Origin: Clavaria fumosa
Lineage: Eukaryota > Basidiomycota > Agaricomycetes > Agaricales > Clavariaceae
Reading direction: 5' to 3'
DNA: 64,000 bases
Assembly: GCA_951802425.1 (NCBI GenBank)
Contig: OX637800.1
Location: forward strand, 992,001-1,056,000
Each line of letters opens with the position of its first letter. The first letter of the stretch is position 1. This document shows positions 23,301 to 34,310 of this stretch, piece by piece. The position numbers were made by a program, and so were the translations under genes. The notes below the pieces were generated by a model. The model did not search any database, was not told the DNA's origin, and saw nothing but the letters and a program-made list of their open reading frames with translations.

Positions 23301-24980
23301 CCGTCTTACTTGGTTCTGCCTCAGAAGTGTCTCAGAGCGTGTTGCCCCAGTGCTGAGTACATCACCATTATGAGCATAGTCGTTTGCATGACTGTATGGG
23401 ACTTCGTCATCGGGGTAAGCCACCTGTCCGACCGACCCTTCCCACCCAAGTGGCTATTGGCTAAGTTTGATCTGATTCTAGATCCTGTTCGGGATCATCA
23501 TGACCTGTCAGTATTACTGCTGCCATCTTCTCTCACGTCTAGCTGTAATTTCCATGTAACTGACGACGTCCACCAAAGGCTTTTTCTTCGTCGTGCAGAA
23601 TTCTCGGCGATGCAGTATTCGTGCATTTCACACTGGGGAGACCGGCATGTCGTCAGTGCGCCGTCCGGGATCGCAACGCGCGTATCTACGTGAGGTGACC
23701 ACGCAGACGTCGATCTTCCGTTTACAAGGTTAGCTTCACCTCGGATGACACCTCCTCACTCATCCAACCATTACCAAATAAGGCTTCCTGTTCTTTGGCA
23801 CTATCGTCGAAGTGGAGGAAAAGATAAGGAGCCTGATTGATGGCCCGTCGTGGCACAGCCGTCCAGTACGGTTCTTGGTGCTGGACCTGACGCACGTCGC
23901 GGGCGTGGACATGTCCGCTGCGGAAGCGTTCGTGCGCGTGCAGCGTGTGCTCGTAGCCAAGGGTGTCGTGTTGGTGTTTTGCGGTTTCTCGGCGGACTCA
24001 GCGATGGCGCGCGCGCTGCAGAGTGTGGACGTGCTTGGGTCAGAGGGCGTCGAGCTCTTCTCGGCTTTTAATGATGCTATGGAATGTGGGTCAACGCCTT
24101 GTAGGGCATTTGCATAGCCGTTGATATTATTTGGGGATGCCACAGGGACGGAGAATGCTTATCTCAAAGCTTGGTGCAAGCTACAAAAGCTTGAAACGGT
24201 TCCTGTCGGTGCGTCGCATTCACAGAATTGTTGCACGCCCACAAGGTGATTTCCCAACGTGTGTTGCTCCCAGGATTGCCAGGTCGACGGGATGTCAATA
24301 TATTTCCCTCATCCGTTGCAGGGTCCCCGCGGCGCTCGCATCTGCGTGATGCAGGCAGTCGCACTATCGCGGATGGTGTGTTCCCCGGACTGTTTTTGTC
24401 AGCGGATATCTCATGATTTTGGATCCCACTTCTGACAGAATTTATCCCCAATATCGGCGGATACCTGGAACATTCCTCGGAGCCGTTCAACACGCTCGTG
24501 CGGGCGTTCTCGCCGCACGGCGACCTAAAATATGACGCATTCGAGCCCCTCCTCGCGCGTCTCGAACGCAAAGCAGTGCCGGAGGGGCACGTCCTGTGGA
24601 AGCAGGGCGACCAACCTGACGGGCTGTACTTTATCGAGTCGGGCGTCCTGCGCGCCTCGTACCGGTTTGCGGACCACGCGCCGCCGACGGAGGAGTCAAT
24701 GGTTCCTGGGTCGCTTTCTGGCGAGATCACTGCGTTGTCCGGCCTCCCGCGCAACTCAACGGTGTGTGTTGAGCGAGACTGCGTCCTCTGGAGGTTGGCC
24801 CCAGAGGCGCTGCGTGCGCTGGAGCTAGAGTATCCCGCGTTGGCGATCACGTTCGTTCGGTTGGTGTTAAAAAGTAGGCTGCCAAAACATACGACCCGAG
24901 CTCTATATCTAACGTCATTCTCTTCAGCGGCGAAAATCGATTTCGATATCCTGCTCTCTTCGATGGCCGCTAGGCAGTGA
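20333..24980 (+). CDS. SulP-family transporter with STAS and cyclic-nucleotide-binding-like domains (yeast YGR125W/Vsb1-like)
   Basis: Multi-exon gene, ATG at 20333, stop at 24980. A ~270-residue Ser/Pro-rich N-terminus is followed by a SulP/SLC26-type membrane domain (about 21400-23700: LNVLDGVS joined to [45 protein letters not shown]-like helices). A STAS domain follows (about 23780-24100: [22 protein letters not shown]), then a cNMP-binding-like fold (about 24500-24900: [34 protein letters not shown]). The order SulP-STAS-cNMP matches yeast YGR125W, reported as vacuolar and involved in basic amino-acid storage; substrate here is not known. The cNMP domain lacks an obvious phosphate-binding Arg cassette, so nucleotide binding is doubtful. 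Exact exon edges were not all resolved. Confidence 0.85.
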
Positions 24981-25124
24981 TGGATGGGAGATCTCTATAA
25001 TACACTAAAAGTATTCTCTGGAACAACAAGACAGGTGCAAGGGATCACTACTAGGGGAATGTATATCCGTGCAATACGGTACAAAAGCAATTCCTGTGTC
25101 TGCTCTGAACTAGCTATAGCAGTG

Positions 25125-28100
25125 TCAGGATGACGCATCACGACTCAAAGCGATATCCTGTCTATGGATCTCGAGGAGGACTTGTCGGAAACGAAGCGAC
25201 CACCACCCGCGTTCCTCTCTTTCTTGCTGCTTTGGGTCCTGGTTTTCGCCTGCCGAGAATTCTTCTGCTTGAAGGGACGGGGTTTTGGGAAGCGGAAGGC
25301 CAGAGGCAAGCAAGTCCGCCACACATCCTTGCATGTCGAAATCCATGCCGGCAATGGTGGAGCGTAGACTTGAATGAACAGGGAACGACAATGCCCGCAA
25401 GGTGGATTGGGCACACTCCCGGAATGATAGCTTCCATGCCTCTGGCGGAGGCGATGTTGGGGTAGCATCTTCCTTGGTGAGGTTAGAAGGATACGGTCCG
25501 CTTAAGCGTAGGTCGAGAGTTGTCACCGGCGCTCCGGTCTCCACCCAAGCACAAGTGCCCAGTGTGCTGGGATCGACAGGGATGAGATCCAAAGATAAAG
25601 AATCTGAACATTTATCAGATTTCTCGACGCAAGAAAAGCGCAAAGCGCTGACCGGATGCGTTCTCCCGCACGTCAAGTATTCGTGATACTCCAACCGCAT
25701 CCAACAGGCGTAACGGTTGTTCGTGTTGAACTGGCGTCATGAGAAGTAACAGGTCAGTGAATACTATGGCGTATATTGCATCTGTATCATCGTAGCCTTG
25801 CATCATGGCCACACGGTTTTGGGGCATGTTTGGTGGGATGTAACGTCGATCAAAAAGTCTTCTCTCCTTCCCCGCGTCCGAAGATAGCGTAACAGAGAAT
25901 TCGGACGAGAAAGCCGGGAACATACTCTCTTGAGATGAGAAGGACACTGCAGAAGACTTGCTTGATGCGATGCGCCTCCGTCCATCATATTCAGTGATAG
26001 CCTGAAAAAGACGGCTATTACGTTTGAACCCAGCGGAGGACTCAAAACGGGCGGGCGGGGTCATGAAACGACTTTGACGAGTGTAAGGTGCTTCTTGAGG
26101 CCCAGATAGGTCAAGACGCGTCAGCGCACCTTCAAGGAGTAGCCTTCGTTCCCGTTTAGCAAGCGGGGCATATGGAGGCCATCCATTTATGCGCGTCGCT
26201 AGCTCCTTGACTGATATATATTCTTGCTCGCGGCGTTTCACCTCGAACATGACCCGGACCATCAAGTCGGTTGAGTGGAGAAGCGATATTGTGGATAGAA
26301 AATCAGGATGTGTAGACGGAGTCAGCGCCAAAAGTTCCTAGTAGTCCGGAAGAATCAGATTCTGTTCGATTTTCTATTCAGTTCACAAACGCACCTGGAA
26401 GAACGTTGGATACTCGACCAGCCTGTCCGCGGGATTCATCAGAAGTCTCTGCAGGTTCCAGCCTTCAATATTTATTTGAGCTTCTTGTATTCTGACAAAC
26501 TCTCCGAGATGACTGCAATTATCACTGGCTAGGCTTGCAATGAGAATGGCCACCTGCTCGAGTCTCACCAAGTATGGCTGATATACCTCCAGTCGCGGGA
26601 CAAGTGTTCGTAACTCGCCCGCTACGTCACAGGTGATGGGATGTTGTACCGTGACCACATGCTGGAGAACGGCAAGAACATGATTATGCAGATTCACGAT
26701 GTCTTCTATCCAGTCGAAGAACCTCGCGATTTCATTGGGAACACCTGCAATCCAGCTCTGTTGGTCCTTATGGCGCAGAGGCAGAATGAAAAGCTCGACG
26801 ATGGAACGCAGTCGATGTACAAAGGATGACTCAGTCGCGTGGATCCGCCAGATGCACTCTTGGCGCTCCATCTCCATAACACCGTATCTCTCAAGGAGAG
26901 TGGAGTATTCCTCATGTGAGAAGCGCGACCTCCATGACGATTCTGGCTCACCCGAGGTGGCAGATTCGTCGAGCAAATCGTCTGGTTGGGCTATGCCAGC
27001 GCATGATGGTTGTTCAGGATATTCGTCTTCGTACACTGACACGCTGGAGCGTCGGGATATCTGAGAGAGTCGTGGTTGTTGATGATCGACATGGCAGGGA
27101 TTTGGTTGTTTTTCCTTGTTTTGGGACGGTTCACAGACGTCATGCCCTTGCCCTGAACGTCGACTCTCACTCGTTTGCTGCCACTGGCCCTTTGCCTGCA
27201 GGCTGTTAAGCAAAACCTGAGCACCGTGACTCAGTCCCTCTCCATCCTCCTCCACCTCCGTTGAGATCAAGCTGCCAAGGGAAGATAGGCCGCTCTCGGT
27301 GTGCGCCAATGACCGTCGTGCCATGCAGTCTTCCACGTTCCCTGGCCCTCCGATGAAATAGTCTGAAGAGGAGGGAGGTATCCCCAGCGCTTTCCGTTCG
27401 CGAGCCGCTGCGGCGAAGGAGTTCTCTATGACAGATGTGACGTCCGAATGATTATTGCATCGCATGGATTTTCTCTGTACGCTTTGGTCAACCGCCGTTC
27501 GTGATCCCACAAGCATGTCTTGTGTTTCGTCAGCATTTCTCCGCAGCTGTTCTCGCCCAGAGAATATCGCGCTCGGGTACGGGCCAGATGAAACGGAGCG
27601 CCTCGCCGACGCCGATTTATTTGCATTCCGACCGCGCCTGATTCGCCACCAATCGGCGTCAACTGGTTCAGCTGGGCCAGGCCATGTAACATCGCGGTAG
27701 ACGTCCATCTTCTCATGAACGATTTTATCTCTCTCTGGCTGCACAGCTCCAATGTCTTGCTCCCGATCCTGTACCTTCTCGACACCTGGCGGGGCGCAAG
27801 GCAAGTCGCCACTCTCGCTGATCGCTAGACCTTCTTGGACGTAATATTCGCTTTCATCTTCTGTGCTAGAAACCGCCTCGGCAGCCACTCCGAGTCCAGT
27901 TTCCAGACCGCTGACGATTCTGAGTAGAGCATTCCTTCGCTGCTCTTGAAGATTACATCCTTTGCGGTCCTGGTCGTCCGAAGTCACGTTGTGATTGCCT
28001 CTAAGATCAAACCCAAGTCCCACATACGAGAATGGGACCTTCTGTGGGGACTGGTTCTGAATGTCGGCTACAGCTTTGGCGGCGGCCATGTCACCTTCTT

Positions 28101-29344
28101 GCGTGTCACTCTCGTTACTGGTATCGCCGTCACTTTCGCAACGAAAAAGCCGGGTTCCCGGCTTACGTCTTGGTCGGGTGAAACCATGAGTTATATATCC
28201 ATTGGCCGTATTGGATCTGTAACCATGTTCTGCTGGACTATATTGTGCACCAGGCGGACGAGGTGAAAGGGCGTGACGTGCCGGACGAGGTGTGTACATG
28301 GTGGCGGTGTGCTTCTGACGATGATTGACCGCTGTATCATCCGGTTCCGTCCGTGATCGCATTCTCCCTGTTCGCGATGGACTAGGCCTCGGTGGAGTGC
28401 GCTCGTATGCCTGAACATAAGAAGTGATCATTAATTAGCACTCAGCGGACGGTTCTAGCGTACAGAATGGACACCTTCTTTGGTTCAGCGCCTCCTCGTG
28501 GGCTAGCCAATTCTGTCCCATTTGTTGCAGAATGGGCGGGGACAAGTGTAGCTAGTGACTTCAAAGTACTGTGACTGTCAACCTTTAACTGCTTGGACAA
28601 GGTGTTGACCGTGGATGATACCGAAAACTTGGGCGTTGGAGGACGTAAGCCCGACGTATGAGGTGACTTTGGCCTCACTCCCGCGGACGCTCTTGGACTT
28701 ATCAGTGGAGGTGTGTTCGGCATCGGAGAGCTAGGTGCTGAGCGATGATGAAACGGTTCCATTTGACATTGAGTCGTTCCCATCGAAGGGTGGAGCAGAG
28801 TTCGTCGCAATGACCTCGTCGGGGACATCGAACTGCTGGCCGTTGCAGCAGAAAATGAAGATGAGACGGATGTTGAGTTGTCCACGGAACGGATATTGGC
28901 TTGGGACGACGAGGACGACGAAGAAGCGGACGTAGTAGTGGCGTAGACGGAAGATATACTAGATGGAGGCTTTGTCATTCGGTCGATGGTGTCTCGCAGC
29001 GACGGCAGGAGCTGAGCCTCGAGCTGTGGCAAATTTCCCAGCTGACTCTTTCGTCGTGCCGGCGCCTGTTGCTGGTTTGCGCTGAAGCTTGCGGGTTTGA
29101 ACTCGAAAGACGAGTCTGACTGAACCGAGGGCGACGAAAATTGCCGTTGAGGACTGCGTTGTGCACCTGATAGCGCAACGCCTTCACGTGGGGATGGTGG
29201 GTAGGCGAGGCCCGCCGCAGCTGCGTAATGAGATGGAGGTTGAAATGACGGGCGCATCGCTTGGGTCGGGCGGAGAGATGCAGGCGACGGCGGGACTGGA
29301 GAGCGAGACTGGCTACGAGTGGTGCGAGAGCGGGTCAACGCCAT
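25125..29344 (-). CDS. Rho guanine-nucleotide exchange factor (DH-PH), with long disordered N-terminus
   Basis: Proposed ATG at 29344 (MALTRSRTTRSQ, good context), stop at 25125. The N-terminal ~300 residues (29344-28442) are Ser/Pro-rich. After an intron near 28470-28400 the frame at 28394-26383 has a long disordered region and then a DH domain (about 26950-26383: EMERQECIWRIHATESSFVHRLRS, LVRLEQVAILIASLASD). An intron (26382 to about 26323, donor GTGCGT) leads to LLALTPSTHPDFLSTISLLHS, and a PH-like segment follows (FTDLLLLMTP, RLLDAVGVSRI). A 49-bp intron near 25615-25660 joins ENAS to DSLSLDLIP. Function by family: GDP/GTP exchange on Rho or Cdc42 GTPases in polarity and wall control. It could instead be two genes split near 28440; splicing there is the weak point. 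Confidence 0.8.
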
Positions 29345-29748
29345 GGGTTGAACGACGGGATGCACGACGAGCACGTCGAACAAACTTGAAGTCCAAATCG
29401 GGAAATCAAGTGCATAAAGTTGAATCACGTGATGTCCGTTCCGTTTCAAAGCAACTTGGAATTCTACGGTGGTATCAAGTATTACGATCAAGACAAATTT
29501 TGCTCCGGGCATCTACAGCATCTGTAGAACTGGCTAACGTTTGTGATGCAAAACCAGAGATGAAAAATAACGGAATAGAAGCAACGCTTAACTCTAGGGT
29601 TTTTCAGAAAGTGGCAATACGTAATGACGTTCGGCCGAACGTTTCACCTTCGTCAATATGCCAACAAAAATGGCACAGATTTGAAAAACATGAATAGGTA
29701 AATGAGAATCCTGGAAAATGGTACGCAGTCAGTTGATACTCAAGAACT
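29345..29748. other. Intergenic, no supported gene
   Basis: About 400 bp upstream of the RhoGEF start and downstream of the GT2 stop, both genes on the minus strand. It should contain the RhoGEF promoter and the GT2 3' UTR. No convincing coding sequence on either strand. Confidence 0.5.
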
Positions 29749-31728
29749 TTAAGAGGCATGAACGAACATCGGGAAGAGTTTCTGCCAAGGATAGCCTTGG
29801 AGCACTTGATAGACGCATCCAGCGATAAAAAGGGCAAAGTAGGCGAGAATCCACACGACGGAGAATCTGCGAATGTTGTAATATTGACTAGACTGATGGG
29901 ATTTCCTGTTGCCCTGCATGAAGCGACATTAGGGTTTGAATGAGGCCATGCAGAAAGGATAGCGCACCGTAGGGATCCACTCCTGCAATGTACCACGAAT
30001 ACTGTTCTTCATCGCTACAAGGAAGGCGTATTGTTGGATAACCGAGATGAACTGAATACACATTCCGGAGTGATCCCCTCGGGTCCACAGGCAGTCAAGG
30101 AGGAAGCCATGCAGAGTAACCGTTAAAGCCGCCAAATTGTACCACGGCACAAGGTTCGCATTGAACCACACGATCAGGACTCCAGGGAGGGGATAGGCAA
30201 AGGCGGTGAGCGTGAAGGTCGCGTAGAAGAAGCTGACGCTTAGGTAGCATATCTTCTGTATTTTGGTCAAGTTCGACCGCCAGAAATTCCGGCTAATGGC
30301 AAGAGTGGACCATCCTTCGCACCAGCTTCACAAGGTTGTTCATTATCCTGTTAAACAAACAGCAGAGAAGCACGCACCGGACTTGTTGTGAAAAAAATGC
30401 CTGAGGGGTATCAGGGCAGCTGCCGCAAGTCAAACAAAGCGGGATATAACTCAGAACCCATCCCTTATCGTGGACGTAGAAACCTGCACGGCCATGACCT
30501 CAGCAAGGCGAGGAACAGAAGGCAAAAGAATCGGAGTACCAGTGAAGATATCCTCGGCCAATGGGTAACCAACCACACCGTCTATCTCGAGAAGGGCTTT
30601 TCGGCGGTATACGGCACCGGAACCTGAGCAGATGGAGCCATTCCAAGTCATTTGGTTGTTCTGCGGGGTCGGAGTTCAGCGGACATGTGCATGAGAAATG
30701 AGTTGGCTGACCTGAGAGAAGCGATTGAATAGTTCTTGGCCAGCCCCAGCTCCCCGCTCTACCCAGGTCTGGGTACCGAGCGCTCGAAAATATTGTGGGC
30801 ATTCGACGATGGCAATATTGGGGTCGGCTTTCATGTGTGGGATGAGTTCCAGGAGGAAATCGTGGCGGGGACAAGAATCTGCGTCGAATATGACGAAAAA
30901 ATCCCCAGCAGTCCGCCGGAATGCCGATTTAAGATTTCCGGCTTTCTTGAGGTAAGGCCGATCGTCGCGGCACAAATAGTTGAAGCCATAACGGGTGGCA
31001 AGGTCCTTCACTTCTTGCGAATCTGCGTCGTCCAGTACATAAAACTTGAGGCGGTCCGTCGGATACTGCAACTTCTGCACGTGTTTGTAGGTATTCTCCA
31101 GAAGCTCGAGCGGTTCCCTGCAACATGGCAGGTAGATGTCGACGGTAGGAGCTGCTCCTTTGGTAATTGAATGTTCTTGAACGATTTTCTGATGCTGATT
31201 ATAGTCGAAGCCCCGACTGAAGATCCCGATGATGAGCCGGCAGGCAAGGTTGATTTGGTGGATGATGACGAAAAGGCCCAGCCAGTAAAAGACACCCCCT
31301 CCAAGAGCACAGAGCCATACACCGTACGAACCTGCTAAAAAATATATGAAGTCTATCCAGCAGACTGTTGATCGGTGGGTTTCTAGATAAAGTGTCTTCT
31401 CTTTGTCGCTGGGCGGAGAGGGGAGAGTCAAAGCGGGTTCTTCAGTCAAACTGAAGCGGTGAAACGACCGCCTGAGACCGGAAAGAATATGTCCAAAACA
31501 AGAAGCGTGAAGGTCGTTCGTTTCTTCACACGTCTGTAAAACGTCGATCGTGATAGCCTGTTCCTTCAGTTCGGACTGTTGTTTTAGCGCAAACCGTAGA
31601 ACATGAGTACTCGAACTCCTAGAATTGGTAAGACTCACAAGTAGAGGGTGTTCGAAGCATGAATGTTCTGCAGTATCGTTGGCTTTGCCATCCTTCGCTT
31701 TTATGGAAGGGTGGTGGGGTCGCTGCAA
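29749..31728 (-). CDS. Processive family-2 glycosyltransferase (cellulose/chitin-synthase-like)
   Basis: Membrane enzyme expected to polymerise a beta-linked wall glycan from a nucleotide sugar. Order of motifs: N-terminal hydrophilic region, membrane segments (WLGLFVIIHQINLAC), YLPCCREP, FYVLDDADS, FFVIFDADSCP, QYFRALG, LAEDIFTG and, after splicing, QQVRWCEGWSTL. These are the D, DxD, ED and QxxRW signatures of processive GT2 enzymes. C-terminal membrane helices follow (SVSFFYATFTLTAFAYPLPGVL, WILAYFALFIAGC) to the stop at 29749. At least three GT-AG introns near 30545-30490, 30390-30330 and 29960-29910 are required. The 5' end is unresolved: the frame is open to 31728 without an ATG, and a further exon may start at ATG 31900. 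The sugar is not deducible. Confidence 0.85.
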
Positions 31729-32351
31729 CTGTAGGCATCCAAAGAGTCAGTTCATATGTGGTACGGGTGTCTTTGGTAACAACGGAAAGGCGCAGAGAAG
31801 GTAATGGCAAGCAGAGAAGCGAGGCCATCACTGCCGTCGAGATGCGAAACAAGTCAACGTACATGGAGAGTACAATTCCACTGGAGTTCAGGATGGCCAT
31901 CGGTGACGCCGACGATGCCAACTGCATGGGAATCTGGTGCGTCGCACATAACTGAGAATAGCGACAAGTCTGGGCGCAACTACGGGGAAGGGGGGACACT
32001 TTTCCAAGACGGCAAACCGGTCGTCATCGTTATTTATGCGATCACGTTACTCTGTATCAGAGGGAGATAAGCACACTGACGCACGTTCTGTCGTTCGCGT
32101 CGGTGCCAGATAAGGATAGATCGATCGATCGATAAGGGGATTCTGTCGCGTTTTCTCTCAAAAGATTAGCGTTTGGCTTTGAATTCGGTTCCAAGCTGTC
32201 GGGTAATGCGCATTGGAAGACTGAGTTTTGAACTTTGAGAGCACATCATTCTACGATTCGTTGGTTTGAAGTTGCAATCCTCAGTATAGTTGTTTTGGTT
32301 GGGACCTTCCAAAAAAGGTAACATGCTATCTGGAATCAAATTCTATTGAAA

Positions 32352-32675
32352 GAGCTGTGTATCTATCTCATTTAACGGGTGGTAGGTGACCTATCAGTCA
32401 GAAACAAGGACCTGAACGAACCAGGGTAGATAGCGAAGCTGTAACGACGGGGTTGAGCTCCTGGGCATTAGCCGCATTGGGCAAACCAGTCAATTACAAT
32501 TGTGCAATTACAATGTTAGGAAAATCAGAACAAGCTGTGTATCTCACTCCACGAGTAGATAACCTACCAAGGACTCGGCGACCCAAGGGTAGATAGCAAA
32601 AATGTAACGGCGAAGTCTTTGTTTCGGAATTTGAGCTCCTGGGCATTAGCCGCATTGGGCAAATCAGGCAATTAT
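32352..32675 (+). repeat. Tandem duplication, two ~145-bp copies
   Basis: Copies at about 32352-32497 and 32532-32675 share AGCTGTGTATCT at their starts, GGGTAGATAGC in the middle and GAGCTCCTGGGCATTAGCC near the end, offset by about 177-180 bp with diverged sequence between. Non-coding. Confidence 0.75.
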
Positions 32676-32913
32676 TACAGTTAAGGGCGACCCTTTTTGA
32701 ATTTGAATTTGGATTATACCGCTGAAAACTGTGGCGAGGATATTATGCGAAACGTGTATGACTCAGGTTCTTCGCTCTCTCCTATTTCTCCCCTCCTGCC
32801 ACTGGATTTTCGGTCAACCACTTGATTGCCCACGTAGTGACACAGCCCTTTCGGCGATGCCCTGATTTCTACCGCCCCTGTCCTGGTCATCAGCAAAATA
32901 TTTCGGCCGGCTA

Positions 32914-32942
32914 AATGTTGATATCGAGTCGATATCAACATT
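32914..32942. repeat. Perfect palindrome, 14-bp arms with 1-bp centre
   Basis: AATGTTGATATCGA, then G, then its exact reverse complement. It lies at the distal edge of the MIP1-like relic. It could form a cruciform or bind a dimeric protein; nothing else supports either. Confidence 0.85.
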
Positions 32943-32954
32943 ATCGACCAGTGT

Positions 32955-33132
32955 TACATACTGGTCCTTGCCCGAGCTGCTTTTCTGATGCTGCACGGTT
33001 CTTGGGCCGGGCGCGGGTGCCCTTGGCGGCGACACGTAGACCCACGGTATCAAGGAGCAGTGCACATGTTGACCCCAAATTGCACCAGCGTGTGCGGTCA
33101 AATGCCACGTGGTGTCCAATGACAACGTGACG
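32955..33132 (-). pseudogene. Relic of the MIP1 (DNA polymerase gamma) exonuclease domain
   Basis: The minus-strand translation reads RRHVVIGHHVAFDRTR, LLLDTVGLRVAAKGT and then RARPKNRAASEKQLG. The intact MIP1 gene 4.5 kb away encodes SRVVVGHNVSFDRAR, RFLDTMALHVAVKGI and CAHQRPAWMKHKK at the same spacing (about 37615-37430). The relic covers the Exo II region only, has lost flanking exons and is on the same strand as the real gene. A partial duplication that decayed is the simplest explanation. Confidence 0.65.
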
Positions 33133-33136
33133 GCGC

Positions 33137-33431
33137 GACGGGCGTGTCGGGCCGGAGGCGTCGTCTTTCCTCTCTTCTCGTAGCACGACAGACCATCTTC
33201 TCCCTGATATCTTACAACTCACCACCCTTTTAATTACGATGGCATCAGTGACAGTAATTGGATTGACCATTACAGTTAGCGAGCGGTGTGTCGGGCCGGA
33301 AGGGTCGTCTTTCCTCTCTTCTCGTAGCACGACAGACCATCTTCTCCCTAATATCTTACAACTCACCACCCCTTTTAATTATGATAGCATCAGTGACAGT
33401 AATTGGATTGACCATTACAGTTAGCGAGCGG
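33137..33431 (+). repeat. Tandem duplication, two ~145-bp copies
   Basis: Copies start with GTGTCGGGCCGGA near 33143 and 33288 and both end with GACCATTACAGTTAGCGAGCG. They are nearly identical (single-base differences, for example TTACGATGG versus TTATGATAG), so this duplication is much younger than the MIP1 relic it abuts. Confidence 0.85.
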
Positions 33432-34310
33432 CGTGATGTTAAGGCCGCCCATTTGTGCTGTGTGCAGGTATTGATAAGAATGATAGTGGCGAGAATGAAA
33501 GCACCGAGTCTGAGGTGCACACGGGCCTCCGAGCCTATGAATGTAGGAGACAAGTCATATTGCCGCTGTATCGCACGTGCACCCTGTTCGCCAAGCTAGC
33601 GTAGACCATAAAGGGAGTCTGGCAGGGACAAACCGTTGGAGTTGGATGTCATTATTCACCGACGGAGGCATATTTGACAGGTGATCCCAAAGCGGTGTGC
33701 AGAAGAAGAGGAATCACGCGCAGTAACTCCGTCATTGATCTAGTGATCAACTCCACACTGTATTGCCACCGATCATCTCACACCCACATGACGGATAAAT
33801 TATAGCGTGGCAAGACGATAAGGGTTGGACCAACTCCGACGGCTCTCCGCTGTCTGCTGCCCTCGAGCTCAATCATGGGTATCTGTAGGTCTCGTCATCA
33901 CACCTCACCCTTCGGTCGCCACATACTCGGCCTCTGCATCGCCTGGTCCAGCTTGATTCGCCCCTCCGACACCGCCTGGCACCCCCTGCTCACAGGCAAC
34001 GCCCCCTGCTCGCAGGCAACAACACCGCCTGGCGACATCTGACAACCTGCTCGCAGCCAATGCTGTCTTGCCTCCTAACGTTGGCCTGATGCCACCTGCG
34101 CCAACCTCATGCTCCTAGGCGCACCACTTCCCCAGTAGGAGGTCAACCGGCTCTGACCACCTCATGCGCAACGGCAAAATCTTTGGCCTTTGTGCTCGCC
34201 TCTTGTAAACTACAATTCTTGTCTGCGCCACTACGAAGCCGAAGGGATATATGTCAAGGCAACTACCATGATCGTTCAAAAAAAAAAAAAACCCCCCTCC
34301 CAAGCGAGCC
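33432..34310. other. Repeat-rich intergenic stretch, no supported gene
   Basis: About 880 bp 3' of MIP1. 33950-34110 has imperfect repeats of CTGCTCGCAGGCAAC and CACCGCCTGGC. A 13-A run followed by a C run lies at 34279-34297. No open frame has recognisable content. 31901-32351 and 32676-32913 are likewise non-coding by inspection. Confidence 0.5.

Noticed and set aside
32950..33369. 142-codon minus-strand frame as a gene
   Set aside because: Its N-terminal part is the translated 145-bp tandem duplication and its C-terminal part is the MIP1 relic; no intact gene.
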